The translations under genes and the position numbers were made by a program. The notes beneath the pieces are model-generated. The model did no database searches and was not told where the DNA came from. It worked only from the letters and a program-made list of their open reading frames with translations. A stretch of 64,000 bases of DNA from Ohtaekwangia sp035628875 (GTDB lineage: Bacteria; Bacteroidota; Bacteroidia; Cytophagales; Cyclobacteriaceae), in NCBI GenBank assembly GCA_035628875.1, contig DASPIZ010000016.1, positions 1 through 64,000 of the forward strand, written 5' to 3'. Shown here in pieces: positions 8,297 to 16,623 of the stretch; position 1 is the stretch's first letter, and every line of letters begins with the position of its first letter.

Positions 8297-9757
8297 TTAA
8301 AATTCGCGGCGGACGTTAAAGAAAAATCCATGTTGTCCTTCTGCGTTCAGCGTATATTCAAATCGTAGAACTGCGTCGTAAGACCCCACAAGGTCGAAAC
8401 CGGCGCCGATACCTGACAAAAGTTTATTGGAGAGACGGCTTCCCATAGGGTAGTTTTCATAATTTCTGACGTATCCTATATCACCATATATTTTGAAATA
8501 GATCGCAAATGGAATGTGCCGGAATTGTTCGATTGGCATGGCTTTCCAATGATACGTGCGTGAGAAAATTTTCTTTTTTAACGTTGTTTTGTTCATTACG
8601 TAAGAAGGCCCTTCAATCACATAAACTTCGTAACCCCGAACAAATTGTTTTTTATATCCTAAGGCGCCATAGTTAAAATATGGCAGATTATCCGGCGTGC
8701 TGAGATATCCTACAATGTTGTTGGAGAGATAGAAATCCTTTTTCAGATCAATGTAAAATGCCTGCGAAACACTGGCTTCAAGTTTATTCAGATCATCGTT
8801 ATCTGAAAGTCCGCATTTTGTTGCAAACGCATTGAGATAATATCCCTTCAGTGGATATCCTATATAATCACGATGATCGGAAATAAACTGATACGTGATT
8901 GCAGGATACTCCTGGTGCGTGTTTTCGTTGCCGAGGTAGTTGGAATTTAGTTGTTGAATTGTATCGCGGATGCTGTTACTTCGGTATTCGGCTTTAAATG
9001 TATGGGTCTCATAGAAAGAATTTCGAAATACATAACTGAGCGCAGCGCCACGGACCGTGCGAAGAACTTCTTTTCCTTCAATGAATTCGAGTTTGTGATC
9101 ATTGGTTTGGTAGGCCATGTTTTTTGCCTCAGAATAATCGAAGTCAATACCAAGTCCATGTTTTTGATTTTTGTCGATGTATGGAAAGCGGTAGGATAAC
9201 TCGAAGCGTTTCACATATCCGAATTGAGCGACGAGTTTAAGCGTCTCATTCCTGCCCCGCATGTTGAATTGGTAGAGCCTTAATCCATAGTTGACCCGGT
9301 CAAAATCGTGATTGTAATTCTCCCACCATTCATTAAAATTTCGGTCGGAGAGATCAAATATGGGAGAGGGGAAAGTGTACCAGCGTTCTTTCAGATCAAT
9401 GACAAGATCTACTTTGCCTGGTTCCAGTTCGAGGGTATTGATTTCGACTGTATTGAAAAGCCTTGTGTTGATGAGCTTTTTCCGGTCGACTTCCAAAATG
9501 TTAACGAGGTCGGTACTATAGATAAGATCGCCGGTTTTTAGGGAGAGTTCGCGTAAGATAATTTGATCGCGGGTCAGGCGGTTTCCTACAATGAAGATGC
9601 GATTAACTTTTAGAAATCGGGCAGTAGTATCTGATGCGGGCCGTTTTTTTGACGGTCGCTTAACCGAATCTACAGGTATTGTGTTTTGCAATTCCGTTAA
9701 AGAAATCGAATCACCCGTATAAAATAGATTAAAAAAACAAAAGATAATTGCCAGCAT
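8297..9757 (-). CDS. POTRA-domain outer-membrane protein (BamA/TamA-like)
   Basis: The 486-residue protein has a hydrophobic N-terminus, a linker rich in Lys/Ser, and one POTRA-like domain at roughly residues 50-120 (FIVGNRLTRDQIILREL, DLVIDLKERWYTF). The remainder fits a 16-strand Omp85 barrel, ending in FFFNVRREF with the terminal aromatic. BamA has five POTRA domains and TamA three, so this is a reduced member; two-partner-secretion-like or lipid-transfer roles are possible. It lies 59 bp upstream of the PorV-like gene on the same strand, so the three outer-membrane genes could be one transcript. Confidence 0.8.
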   Translation of the reverse strand: MLAIIFCFFNLFYTGDSISLTELQNTIPVDSVKRPSKKRPASDTTARFLKVNRIFIVGNRLTRDQIILRELSLKTGDLIYSTDLVNILEVDRKKLINTRLFNTVEINTLELEPGKVDLVIDLKERWYTFPSPIFDLSDRNFNEWWENYNHDFDRVNYGLRLYQFNMRGRNETLKLVAQFGYVKRFELSYRFPYIDKNQKHGLGIDFDYSEAKNMAYQTNDHKLEFIEGKEVLRTVRGAALSYVFRNSFYETHTFKAEYRSNSIRDTIQQLNSNYLGNENTHQEYPAITYQFISDHRDYIGYPLKGYYLNAFATKCGLSDNDDLNKLEASVSQAFYIDLKKDFYLSNNIVGYLSTPDNLPYFNYGALGYKKQFVRGYEVYVIEGPSYVMNKTTLKKKIFSRTYHWKAMPIEQFRHIPFAIYFKIYGDIGYVRNYENYPMGSRLSNKLLSGIGAGFDLVGSYDAVLRFEYTLNAEGQHGFFFNVRREF

Positions 9758-9821
9758 TCGTAGCCCTGTTCACACGCACCAATCAGCAAGTTTAACGCTA
9801 CTTTTTTTAAAATCTTGGGTT

Positions 9822-10928
9822 TTAAACTCTCTTTTTTCGATAAGACAATACCAGGATGATAATACCCGCAATTATTAACGGAATACTGAGAATCTGACCC
9901 ATGTTAAGCGGAAGTTGGTTTTCAAACTCAACCTGGTTTTCTTTCAGGTATTCAAATATAAATCGCAATCCGAAACACCAGATAAGAAATATTCCCAACA
10001 GGCGCCCCGGAGGCAGTTTTTCTTTATACAGGGACCAAATCCAATAGAGTAAAAGAAATAAAAATACACAGGCTATCGATTCATAGAGTTGTGCCGGATG
10101 CCGCGCAATTCCATTTGTTGTGATGCGGGCGGCGAAATTACCATCGTTTTCCTTCACGATTTGAGTATCGGCAAGCTTCGATGCATCAAAAAATTCATAC
10201 AATGAATTGTGTAACAAGTTTAGCGCAGTGTGTTCTGCAAGTTCTTTGGCTTGAAATTCAGTGGTACCGGATTTGAAGAAAATATAAATATTTAACGGCA
10301 CTAATCCTGTTCCCGCAGAGGCTATAGAATCATTTCGTTTATAGTCAACAGATTCGATTACGTTGTCATGGTCCGCACGATTATCTGTTATCATATCGGT
10401 AAAGCGGTGGGTGAACACTACGCCCCATCCTTTGTCTGTTGGGAGGCCGATAATCTCTGAGTTGAAGTAATTCCCTAACCGGATCAAAGCGCCTGTTAAA
10501 GCGACAAGAATAACGATGCGGTCTACTACCTGTAGGTATGATTGTCCGGGTTTCTTTTTGCGACTGTATAACCACAATGCGAATAATATTCCGATTGCGC
10601 CGCCATGACTTGCAAGTCCCTGAAGGCCGGTAAAACGGAACGGGTCAAATTCAAAAGGAAGAAAAATACCCAGCGGATCTTCCCAGATAATTTCCGGTTG
10701 ATAAAATATTACGTGTCCTAAGCGCGCTCCGATTATTGTTGCGATAACCATGTAGATCGTCAGGGTTTCTACATCTTTCTCAGGCTTATTTTCTTTTTTA
10801 TAGATGTAGTATAAGATCTGCTGACTTATTAAGAATCCAAGTGCGAAGAGCAAACCATACCAGCGAAGCGCAAATGATCCAATTGTAAAAATCTCGGGGC
10901 TTCCGTTCCAAATGATATAACTGACCAT
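9822..10928 (-). CDS. lgt: Prolipoprotein diacylglyceryl transferase
   Basis: Transfers diacylglycerol from phosphatidylglycerol to the lipobox cysteine of prolipoproteins in the inner membrane, the first step of lipoprotein maturation. Seen: several hydrophobic segments, the HGG motif in LASHGGAIG near residue 110, RLGNYFNSEIIGLPT with the conserved arginine and N/E residues, and HPAQLYES. I start at the ATG at 10928; a TTG three codons earlier belongs to the promoter-like TATATTTG. At 368 residues it is about 75 longer than the E. coli enzyme because of a hydrophilic insertion between the GVVF and ARHPAQLYE segments (about residues 175-255). Such long forms occur in Bacteroidota. Confidence 0.95.
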   Translation of the reverse strand: MVSYIIWNGSPEIFTIGSFALRWYGLLFALGFLISQQILYYIYKKENKPEKDVETLTIYMVIATIIGARLGHVIFYQPEIIWEDPLGIFLPFEFDPFRFTGLQGLASHGGAIGILFALWLYSRKKKPGQSYLQVVDRIVILVALTGALIRLGNYFNSEIIGLPTDKGWGVVFTHRFTDMITDNRADHDNVIESVDYKRNDSIASAGTGLVPLNIYIFFKSGTTEFQAKELAEHTALNLLHNSLYEFFDASKLADTQIVKENDGNFAARITTNGIARHPAQLYESIACVFLFLLLYWIWSLYKEKLPPGRLLGIFLIWCFGLRFIFEYLKENQVEFENQLPLNMGQILSIPLIIAGIIILVLSYRKKRV

Positions 10929-10934
10929 AGGGGG

Positions 10935-10942
10935 CAAATATA
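10935..10942 (-). promoter_or_regulatory. TAnnTTTG -7 box directly before lgt
   Basis: TATATTTG on the minus strand matches the Bacteroidota -7 consensus exactly, and only six bases (CCCCCT) separate it from the lgt ATG. Transcription from it would start at or next to the ATG. No good -33 TTTG is visible at the usual distance. Confidence 0.5.
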
Positions 10943-10973
10943 ATAGAAATTGCTAAAAAATGTGATTTTGGGA

Positions 10974-11243
10974 AAGCTTCAAGGTACAGGCTGCAAGGTT
11001 CAGGTTGTTTCGATTATTGATGGGTTGGGGAATGAGCTATGAGCTGGAGCTCAAGTTTGTTTTCTTGCAACTTAGGTGTTTTCGAATCAGACTCGGTTTG
11101 ACGAAAGCTTATCGCTTTCGTTTATCCAAACCTCAAACGTCAAACTTGAAACAAATGGCTGTTACTTTTTTATCAAAGCCAATCGGACCCGGTGGTAGGG
11201 TCTTTGAACCTTGGACTTTGAACCATGAACTATGAACTTTGAA
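10974..11243. repeat. Heptad repeat array, locus 3
   Basis: This fills the 318-bp gap between lgt and nadE. Modules in plus-strand order: GCTTCAAGGTACAGGCTG and GAGCTATGAGCTGGAGCTC, then AACCTCAAACGTCAAACTT (about 11130-11148), then ACTTTGAACCATGAACTAT (about 11216-11234). The last module ends four bases from the nadE stop codon. The spacer between the second and third modules differs from those at other loci. Confidence 0.75.
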
Positions 11244-11246
11244 GAC

Positions 11247-13079
11247 TCATAAAGAATCGAGTTCTTCGATAAATCCGGAAGACAGGATTGGGAATCTGCA
11301 CCAGGTTCTTGGATCCACGTTCATGTCGTCTAGGTGAAAGGAGGGGGCAAGGCGTTCGCGTTTCCACTGATTTGTTGACCACAATCTGAAAAATTTTCTG
11401 ATGTAATTTTTAAGGAGCCCTACATCGTGGTGATCTTTCATGGCATTGAAGACATCTTGTGGAGATTTCTTAAGGTAGATAGCGTGGTGTTCAATTTGTT
11501 CCAGTACAGTATACGGCATAAGATCCGTTTCATCGGTTTGCTGCCGTTCCTGAGGTCTTAACTCTGCGGTAGGTTGTAACTGATTTACGAGATGAAGTCC
11601 CGGTTGATCCAGATTTTCCTCTGCCCATCGGAGCCATTGCAGAATAAAAGGTTTGCTTAAGCCCGCGATAGGCGCAAGGCTGCCACTGGTATCGCCGTCC
11701 ATCGTTGCATATCCTACATCACCTTCGCTTCGGTTTGAAGTGGTGAGCAATACAGCACGATTCACATTGGCCAGCATCCAGATGATCGGTGAACGCGTTC
11801 GCGCCTGAATATTCTGTAATGTAATATCGTCGGTTTCCCACATTAAATTTCTTCCGATAGCCGATTCGATTTTGGTTGTAAAGGAATCCACCTCAGGGTC
11901 GATCAACCAGTTGTAAAACTTTGCACCGATTGAATCAGCTAAAGCGTTTGCGGCGTTGAATGTTTCGGGTGAGGAATTTTTCGTTCCCTGGTAAGCACAC
12001 GATAATAATTCGCGGACTGCAGCGGTGCAATTGTTGATGGTCTGCGGGATGCCAAGCGATTGATTGAATTTTTCCCAGCCAAGCTCCTGCGACGCGCGCT
12101 TCACCATCTCAGCAACGAATATCGCGCACGAAGATGAATCAGCACCTCCGCTAAGCGATAATACAAATCCTTTTGCCTTGCTTTTTCGCAGGTAATCATA
12201 CAGTGCAAGTGATAAAGCCTGGGTCAGTTCTTCATTGGTATCTTTGCTATCCGTCGAGGTAATCGACTGACTTTTTTCCGGGTCTTTAAAATCAATTTCG
12301 GTGTGGCATAAATTGAAATCGCGAAACGATAGTCGTTTATTTACGGCGAGGAGTTTTCCTTGCTGTCCGATAATAATATCGCCATCATAAACGATTCGTC
12401 CAGCTTCGTTCCCCAGGAGATTGGCGAACACATACGTGCAATTAAAAGCAGCAGAACCTTCAATCACAAGTTCTGCCTCTCGTACCTGACTTTTTTTCAT
12501 CGCGAAATGACTTGCGCTTGGATTAAGAATCAGGTCAATACCACGTTCACGTAACCTGTATCCAGGTCGTTTTGTTTTATGCCAGGCATCTTCGCAGATT
12601 TCAAATCCGAACTTTAGTCCTTCGACTTCGTAAATGACATCTCCCAGCGGAATGGTCTTATCACCGATTGTGAAGTCAATGATTGTGTCGGGAATCCAGG
12701 CATCAAACCAGCGAGGTTCGTAATGCACACCATCGCGTGCAAGAAATTGTTTACATGTAATCCCCAGGATATTTTTATTGCTGATTACACAAACGCCGTT
12801 ATAGGTTGTGTTTTGTATTTTGACCGGCAGACCGAGACAAACCGTGATATCAGCACAACTTGCGGCGATGGTCTGTATTTCAGCCAGCGCGCGTGTAGTA
12901 ACCCAGTCACTCAAGAACCAGTCCTCACATCCGTAACCGGTTATACAAAGCTCTGGTAGACACAAGATGCGCACGTGGTGACGTTTCGCTTCTTCAATTG
13001 CCGCTATAATATTGGCTGTATTATTTTTCCAGTCTAAAGGAGTTTGATTTACCGTAGCACCGCCAATTCGTATCGCCAT
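11247..13079 (-). CDS. nadE: Glutamine-dependent NAD+ synthetase
   Basis: Last step of NAD synthesis: amidates nicotinic acid adenine dinucleotide using ATP and glutamine. The 610 residues combine an N-terminal nitrilase-type glutaminase (LCLPELCITGYG with the catalytic Glu; FGFEICEDAWHKT with the nucleophilic Cys) and a C-terminal synthetase with the ATP pyrophosphatase loop SLSGGADSS near residue 305 and TTSNRSEGDVGYATMDGD further on. This two-domain form can use glutamine directly. The gene is in a minus-strand run with rnc upstream and lgt downstream, but both gaps (about 280 and 320 bp) are filled with heptad repeats, so co-transcription is uncertain. Confidence 0.96.
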   Translation of the reverse strand: MAIRIGGATVNQTPLDWKNNTANIIAAIEEAKRHHVRILCLPELCITGYGCEDWFLSDWVTTRALAEIQTIAASCADITVCLGLPVKIQNTTYNGVCVISNKNILGITCKQFLARDGVHYEPRWFDAWIPDTIIDFTIGDKTIPLGDVIYEVEGLKFGFEICEDAWHKTKRPGYRLRERGIDLILNPSASHFAMKKSQVREAELVIEGSAAFNCTYVFANLLGNEAGRIVYDGDIIIGQQGKLLAVNKRLSFRDFNLCHTEIDFKDPEKSQSITSTDSKDTNEELTQALSLALYDYLRKSKAKGFVLSLSGGADSSSCAIFVAEMVKRASQELGWEKFNQSLGIPQTINNCTAAVRELLSCAYQGTKNSSPETFNAANALADSIGAKFYNWLIDPEVDSFTTKIESAIGRNLMWETDDITLQNIQARTRSPIIWMLANVNRAVLLTTSNRSEGDVGYATMDGDTSGSLAPIAGLSKPFILQWLRWAEENLDQPGLHLVNQLQPTAELRPQERQQTDETDLMPYTVLEQIEHHAIYLKKSPQDVFNAMKDHHDVGLLKNYIRKFFRLWSTNQWKRERLAPSFHLDDMNVDPRTWCRFPILSSGFIEELDSL

Positions 13080-13090
13080 TATTATTTCAG

Positions 13091-13200
13091 GGTTGAAAGT
13101 TCAAAGTTCATGGTTCAAAGTTCAAGTGAGTTCGATAACGAAGGGCTTTCGGAATTGTTTGAAGTTTGAAGTTTGATGTTTGAGGTTTGAGGTTGCGAAA
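13091..13200. repeat. Heptad repeat array, locus 4a
   Basis: Inverted relative to loci 2 and 3. TTGAAAGTTCAAAG and TTCATGGTTCAAAG units (13093-13124) are followed by the spacer CGATAACGAAGGGCTTTCGG, then TTTGAAGTTTGAAG and TGAGGTTTGAGG units (13158-13193). The reverse complement of the spacer matches the spacer at 5.2 kb closely. Confidence 0.8.
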
Positions 13201-13314
13201 AACTTATAAGCTTTATGAATAATTAATTTAAGCTTTATCGTGAGCACGTTAGGAGGTTGTTTTTCCTGGTAAATTCATTATTGTATCCTTCGTACTTTAG
13301 TAATCTGAACTTTC

Positions 13315-13356
13315 TACCTCGTATTTCGTACCTCGTACCTCGTATTTCCTACCTCG
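13315..13356. repeat. Heptad repeat array, locus 4b: six tandem 7-mers after rnc
   Basis: Six perfect 7-bp steps without gaps: TACCTCG, TATTTCG, TACCTCG, TACCTCG, TATTTCC, TACCTCG. On the minus strand they start one base after the rnc TAA stop. The 110 bp between this block and locus 4a are AT-rich and show nothing clear. Confidence 0.85.
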
Positions 13357-13357
13357 C

Positions 13358-14089
13358 TTACTCAAGCAGGTTCAACATTTCACACGTCTTAAACGCCGCA
13401 TCCTGTTCTGCTTTCTTTTTGCTGTTTCCATAACCCGTGCCCAATGCTTCGTCGTTAACAATGACTTGTGCAGTGAACTCTTTATGGTTTTTTCCTTTTT
13501 TTACATTCAGGATTTCGAAGCGTACTTCTTTTCCCTCACGTTGTGCCCATTCAATGATCTTGCTTTTAAAATTCGAATTTGAATTAACCAGTTCTTCAAG
13601 GTCGTAGTTTGGACCAATGAGTTTATCGATAACAAACTTTTTCGTACGAAGATAACCTTTGTCGAGATAGATCGCTCCGACAATTGCTTCCAGGGTATTG
13701 CCAAGGATAACTTGTTGAAGATGTGCATTTTTCTGATCGTATTGAACGATATTGCCGACACCGATTTTTCGTGCGAGCATATTGAGCGACTCTCGGTTTA
13801 CGATCCTGGATCTGATCTCGGTTAAAAATCCTTCTGGTTTATAGGGAAATTTTTTGAAAAGATAATCTGCGACAGCAGCGCCTAAAATTGCATCGCCGAG
13901 ATACTCCAGCCGTTCATTCGATTCCTTAAAACCCGTTCCATTTTCTTTTGCAATTGAGCTATGTACTGTCGCCAGTTTATACAGGGCAAGGTTAGAAGGA
14001 CTTATTCCAGCAATATTTTTAATTGCACGCACCAGCTTGTCATCGGGTTTAACTTTTCCCTTCGGTATCTTAAGAATTTTCCAAACCAA
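13358..14089 (-). CDS. rnc: Ribonuclease III
   Basis: Cuts double-stranded RNA in rRNA and mRNA processing. The 243-residue protein has the catalytic signature NERLEYLGDAILG near residue 60, the second acidic site in LEAIVGAIYLDKGY near residue 135, and a C-terminal double-stranded-RNA-binding domain (KGKNHKEFTAQVIV, GYGNSKKKAEQDAA). There is no ATG at the 5' end: an in-frame TAA lies two codons upstream of the TTG at 14089 and the next methionine is inside the catalytic domain, so TTG is taken as the start. The upstream gene on the same strand is fabF, 175 bp away; acpP-fabF-rnc is a common bacterial order. Confidence 0.95.
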   Translation of the reverse strand: MVWKILKIPKGKVKPDDKLVRAIKNIAGISPSNLALYKLATVHSSIAKENGTGFKESNERLEYLGDAILGAAVADYLFKKFPYKPEGFLTEIRSRIVNRESLNMLARKIGVGNIVQYDQKNAHLQQVILGNTLEAIVGAIYLDKGYLRTKKFVIDKLIGPNYDLEELVNSNSNFKSKIIEWAQREGKEVRFEILNVKKGKNHKEFTAQVIVNDEALGTGYGNSKKKAEQDAAFKTCEMLNLLE

Positions 14090-14264
14090 GCGTTATGAAA
14101 TCAAAGTTGTTGAATGCTAAGGTAATAAGATTCTTTGAATCGAAAGAGATGATAGCATTAAAGGTGGAATCGGAAATAAAAATTTTGTGTATTCAAGAAC
14201 TAAAAAGGCATGAATGTCCCTCTTCCTTGGCGATGCGTTGCTTGTGTGTCCTTAAGTAAATTGA

Positions 14265-15512
14265 TTATACTTTTTTGAAGAGTATAGAGAAGTTATGTCC
14301 ACCGAATCCAAACGTGTTGCTGAGCGCAACATTAACTTTTCGGTCTTGCGCTTCATTAAAAGTCATATTAAGCTTAGGATCGAGGTCTGGATCATCCTCA
14401 AAATGATTGATGGTAGGAGGAATGATGGATTGGTTAATTGCCATGATACAGGCAATACTTTCTATGGCGCCGGCAGCGCCCAGCAAGTGACCAGTCATGG
14501 ATTTAGTAGAACTGATGTTGACGTCGTAGGCATGCTGACCAAACACTTTCTGAATGGCTTTGATTTCACCGATGTCGCCAAGGGGTGTTGAAGTGCCATG
14601 CGTATTTACATAGTCAATTTCGTCTGCAGAAATACCGGCATCTTCCAGGGCGTTATACATTACCTGGATAATTCCGGCTCCTTCAGGATGTGGTGCAGTA
14701 ATGTGGTAAGCATCTGAAGACATTCCGCCTCCGATCACTTCTGCGTAAATCTTCGCGCCGCGTTTTTTGGCGTGCTCATATTCTTCGAGAATAAGGGCGC
14801 CGGCCCCTTCACCCAACACAAATCCATCCCGCTGTTTGTCGTATGGACGTGAGGCCGTTTCTGGAGAATCGTTTCGTTCAGACAACGCTTTCAAGGCATT
14901 AAATCCACCAACGCCGGCTTCACAAACTGCAGCCTCAGAACCACCGGATACAATGATGTCCGCTTTGCCGAGCCGAAGATATGTAAAGGCATCATAAAGG
15001 GCATTCGTCGATGATGCACAAGCCGATACAGTTACATAGTTGGGACCACGAAAACCGTATTTAATAGAAATGTGACCTGCACTCAGGTCGGGAATCATTT
15101 TAGGGATGAAGAAAGGATTAAAGCGAGGTGTGCCGTCGCTTTTCGCATACGACTTTACTTCTTCCTGAAAAGTCCACAACCCCCCGATACCTGATCCCCA
15201 GATAACACCTACACGGTTAGGGTTAAGGTCAGCCAGCGGGAGGTTTGAATCTTTTATTGCTTCATCTACAGCCACCATTGCATATTGCGTGAAAGGGTCC
15301 ATCTTTCGCGCCTCCTTGCGATCCATAAAATTTCCGACCTCAAAATTCTTGAGTTCGCAGGCAAATTTCGTTTTAAAGAGAGACGCGTCGAACCGTGTTA
15401 TAGGGGCAGCCCCGCTCTTACCGTTTTTCAATCCTGACCAGTATTCCGGCAGGGTACTTCCGATAGGCGTGAGTGCACCAAGTCCTGTAACGACTACTCG
15501 CTTCAATGTCAT
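14265..15512 (-). CDS. fabF: 3-oxoacyl-[ACP] synthase II
   Basis: Condenses malonyl-ACP with acyl-ACP in fatty acid elongation. The 415 residues carry the Cys-His-His triad: VSACASSTNAL near residue 165 with the nucleophilic Cys, NTHGTSTPLGD near 305 and SMTGHLLGAAGAIE near 340. The N-terminus RVVVTGLGALTPIG and C-terminus NTFGFGGHNFSILF are complete. It lies 39 bp after acpP, its carrier protein, and is probably co-transcribed with it. A second KAS II gene begins at 63849; the two N-termini are about 60% identical over the first 50 residues. Confidence 0.97.
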   Translation of the reverse strand: MTLKRVVVTGLGALTPIGSTLPEYWSGLKNGKSGAAPITRFDASLFKTKFACELKNFEVGNFMDRKEARKMDPFTQYAMVAVDEAIKDSNLPLADLNPNRVGVIWGSGIGGLWTFQEEVKSYAKSDGTPRFNPFFIPKMIPDLSAGHISIKYGFRGPNYVTVSACASSTNALYDAFTYLRLGKADIIVSGGSEAAVCEAGVGGFNALKALSERNDSPETASRPYDKQRDGFVLGEGAGALILEEYEHAKKRGAKIYAEVIGGGMSSDAYHITAPHPEGAGIIQVMYNALEDAGISADEIDYVNTHGTSTPLGDIGEIKAIQKVFGQHAYDVNISSTKSMTGHLLGAAGAIESIACIMAINQSIIPPTINHFEDDPDLDPKLNMTFNEAQDRKVNVALSNTFGFGGHNFSILFKKV

Positions 15513-15551
15513 TGCTTATGGGGGTGTGTGTTGTAGTAAGGCTTCGATCAA

Positions 15552-15791
15552 CTATTTCTTTACGTTTTGCTCCAGGTATGAGATCGCCTGGCCTACTGTA
15601 GAGATATTTTCAGCCTGGTCGTCTGGAATAGAAATATTGAATTCTTTTTCGAACTCCATGATAAGTTCTACGGTGTCAAGAGAGTCAGCACCAAGATCAT
15701 TGGTAAAGCTAGCTTCAGGAGTAACTTCAGATTCTTCAACGCCAAGTTTTTCGATGATGATCTGTTTTACTTTTTGTGCGATTTCAGACAT
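15552..15791 (-). CDS. acpP: Acyl carrier protein
   Basis: Carries growing acyl chains on a phosphopantetheine arm. The 79-residue acidic protein has the modification site GADSLDTVELIMEFE, with the DSL serine at about residue 39, and helices II-III normal for the family. I start at the ATG at 15791 (MSEIAQKVKQ); a longer frame from a codon 63 bp upstream would add a hydrophobic leader never seen in ACPs and would run into the promoter. First gene of the acpP-fabF pair, with a promoter-like TTTG-N20-TTTCTTTG 33 bases upstream. Confidence 0.97.
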   Translation of the reverse strand: MSEIAQKVKQIIIEKLGVEESEVTPEASFTNDLGADSLDTVELIMEFEKEFNISIPDDQAENISTVGQAISYLEQNVKK

Positions 15792-15823
15792 GTTTTTAAT
15801 GTTTAGTGATTTTAAAATCAGTG

Positions 15824-15855
15824 CAAAGAAAGAGATTTGCGGCAATATTGTCAAA
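15824..15855 (-). promoter_or_regulatory. Probable acpP promoter
   Basis: On the minus strand TTTG (-33) is followed after 20 bases by TTTCTTTG, one mismatch from the TAnnTTTG -7 box. Transcription would start about 28 bases before the acpP ATG. Confidence 0.5.
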
Positions 15856-15951
15856 CTTTTTTGATCTTGGTAAATTTAGGTATTTCCACATGCGACATTT
15901 AGGCATTGAAGCAGATTATTTAGATTTTTGAAAAAATGAAAATGGGGTTAT

Positions 15952-16013
15952 TAACAACCAGCATAATAATGGGTTACACGCATGGTTGTTCGCAACAAAT
16001 GTTATGCTTGTTA
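15952..16013. other. Imperfect inverted repeats in the acpP/IPExxxVDY divergent gap
   Basis: TAACAACCAGCATAA (15952) pairs with TTATGCTTGTTA (16002) apart from a two-base bulge, and TTGTTCGCAACAA (about 15985) forms a smaller hairpin inside. AACAACC and GGTTGTT offer an alternative pairing. The arms could fold as RNA or bind a dimer. The 355-bp gap holds nothing else recognisable apart from the acpP promoter. Confidence 0.35.
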
Positions 16014-16146
16014 CCTTATTTTTACTAAAATTCAGAATACATTCATCAATGAGCTTCATGCTGCCAGGTGATGTTCAATACATGCTCAAACTATAAAATG
16101 CTAATGCCACCTTTAATTCTTGTCTTGTCGACTAGCAGTTACAACA

Positions 16147-16569
16147 ATGAAGAAGAGTAAGCTTATCATAGATTATGTTTATGACTTTACATTATTAGGC
16201 GTTATCTCCGTTGTTAAGGGTTATAGGCTGGCATGGGAAATCAACCAGGTTTTAAAGATAAATCTTGTAAAACAGCCTGATTTGGTGGTTGGTTTTAAAA
16301 ATAATGAAGAAAAACCATTTTCTTTTTACGCCTTTGAGTCTTCCCACAATCGTTTGAAACTGTTCAAAAACCGCCATTTTGAAAATGATTCAGGAAAGTA
16401 TTTTTTAATCCCTGAATTTCCTCATTTCGATTTTATAATTTTGGCGGCCATGGAAGAAAAGCACGATCATCAAGACCTTATCCGTTTGATTAAGACCATT
16501 CCTGCGGTGCAGCTTGTTTCGACTATTCCAATGGATGGTTTGAAGTCAAAATCAAACTTTATTTTTTAA
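16147..16569 (+). CDS. IPExxxVDY family protein
   Basis: Small protein of 140 residues in a family almost confined to Bacteroidota and named after a motif seen here as IPEFPHFDF near residue 92. No signal peptide or membrane segment. I start at the ATG (MKKSKLIIDYVYDF) rather than a TTG nine codons earlier. It lies 54 bp upstream of pyk on the same strand and next to the rnc-fabF-acpP block, an arrangement I recall as typical for the family. Function unknown; the link to pyk suggests a role near glycolysis or co-regulation, which is inference. Confidence 0.8.
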   Translation: MKKSKLIIDYVYDFTLLGVISVVKGYRLAWEINQVLKINLVKQPDLVVGFKNNEEKPFSFYAFESSHNRLKLFKNRHFENDSGKYFLIPEFPHFDFIILAAMEEKHDHQDLIRLIKTIPAVQLVSTIPMDGLKSKSNFIF

Positions 16570-16623
16570 TCATGGTGCATTATTATTCGCTATCCAACAA
16601 TCAATTCGTCATATCCTAAACCT

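Noticed and set aside
14095..14259. 54-codon plus-strand frame between rnc and fabF
   Set aside because: It begins with ATG and has no stop, but has no recognisable family and unusual composition; the gap is short and explained by spacing between two minus-strand genes.
15945..16020. Resemblance to an integron attC site
   Set aside because: GTTATGC and imperfect arms recall attC ends, but the right R' core does not fit GTTRRRY, the left R'' lacks AAC, and no integrase or cassette array is present.
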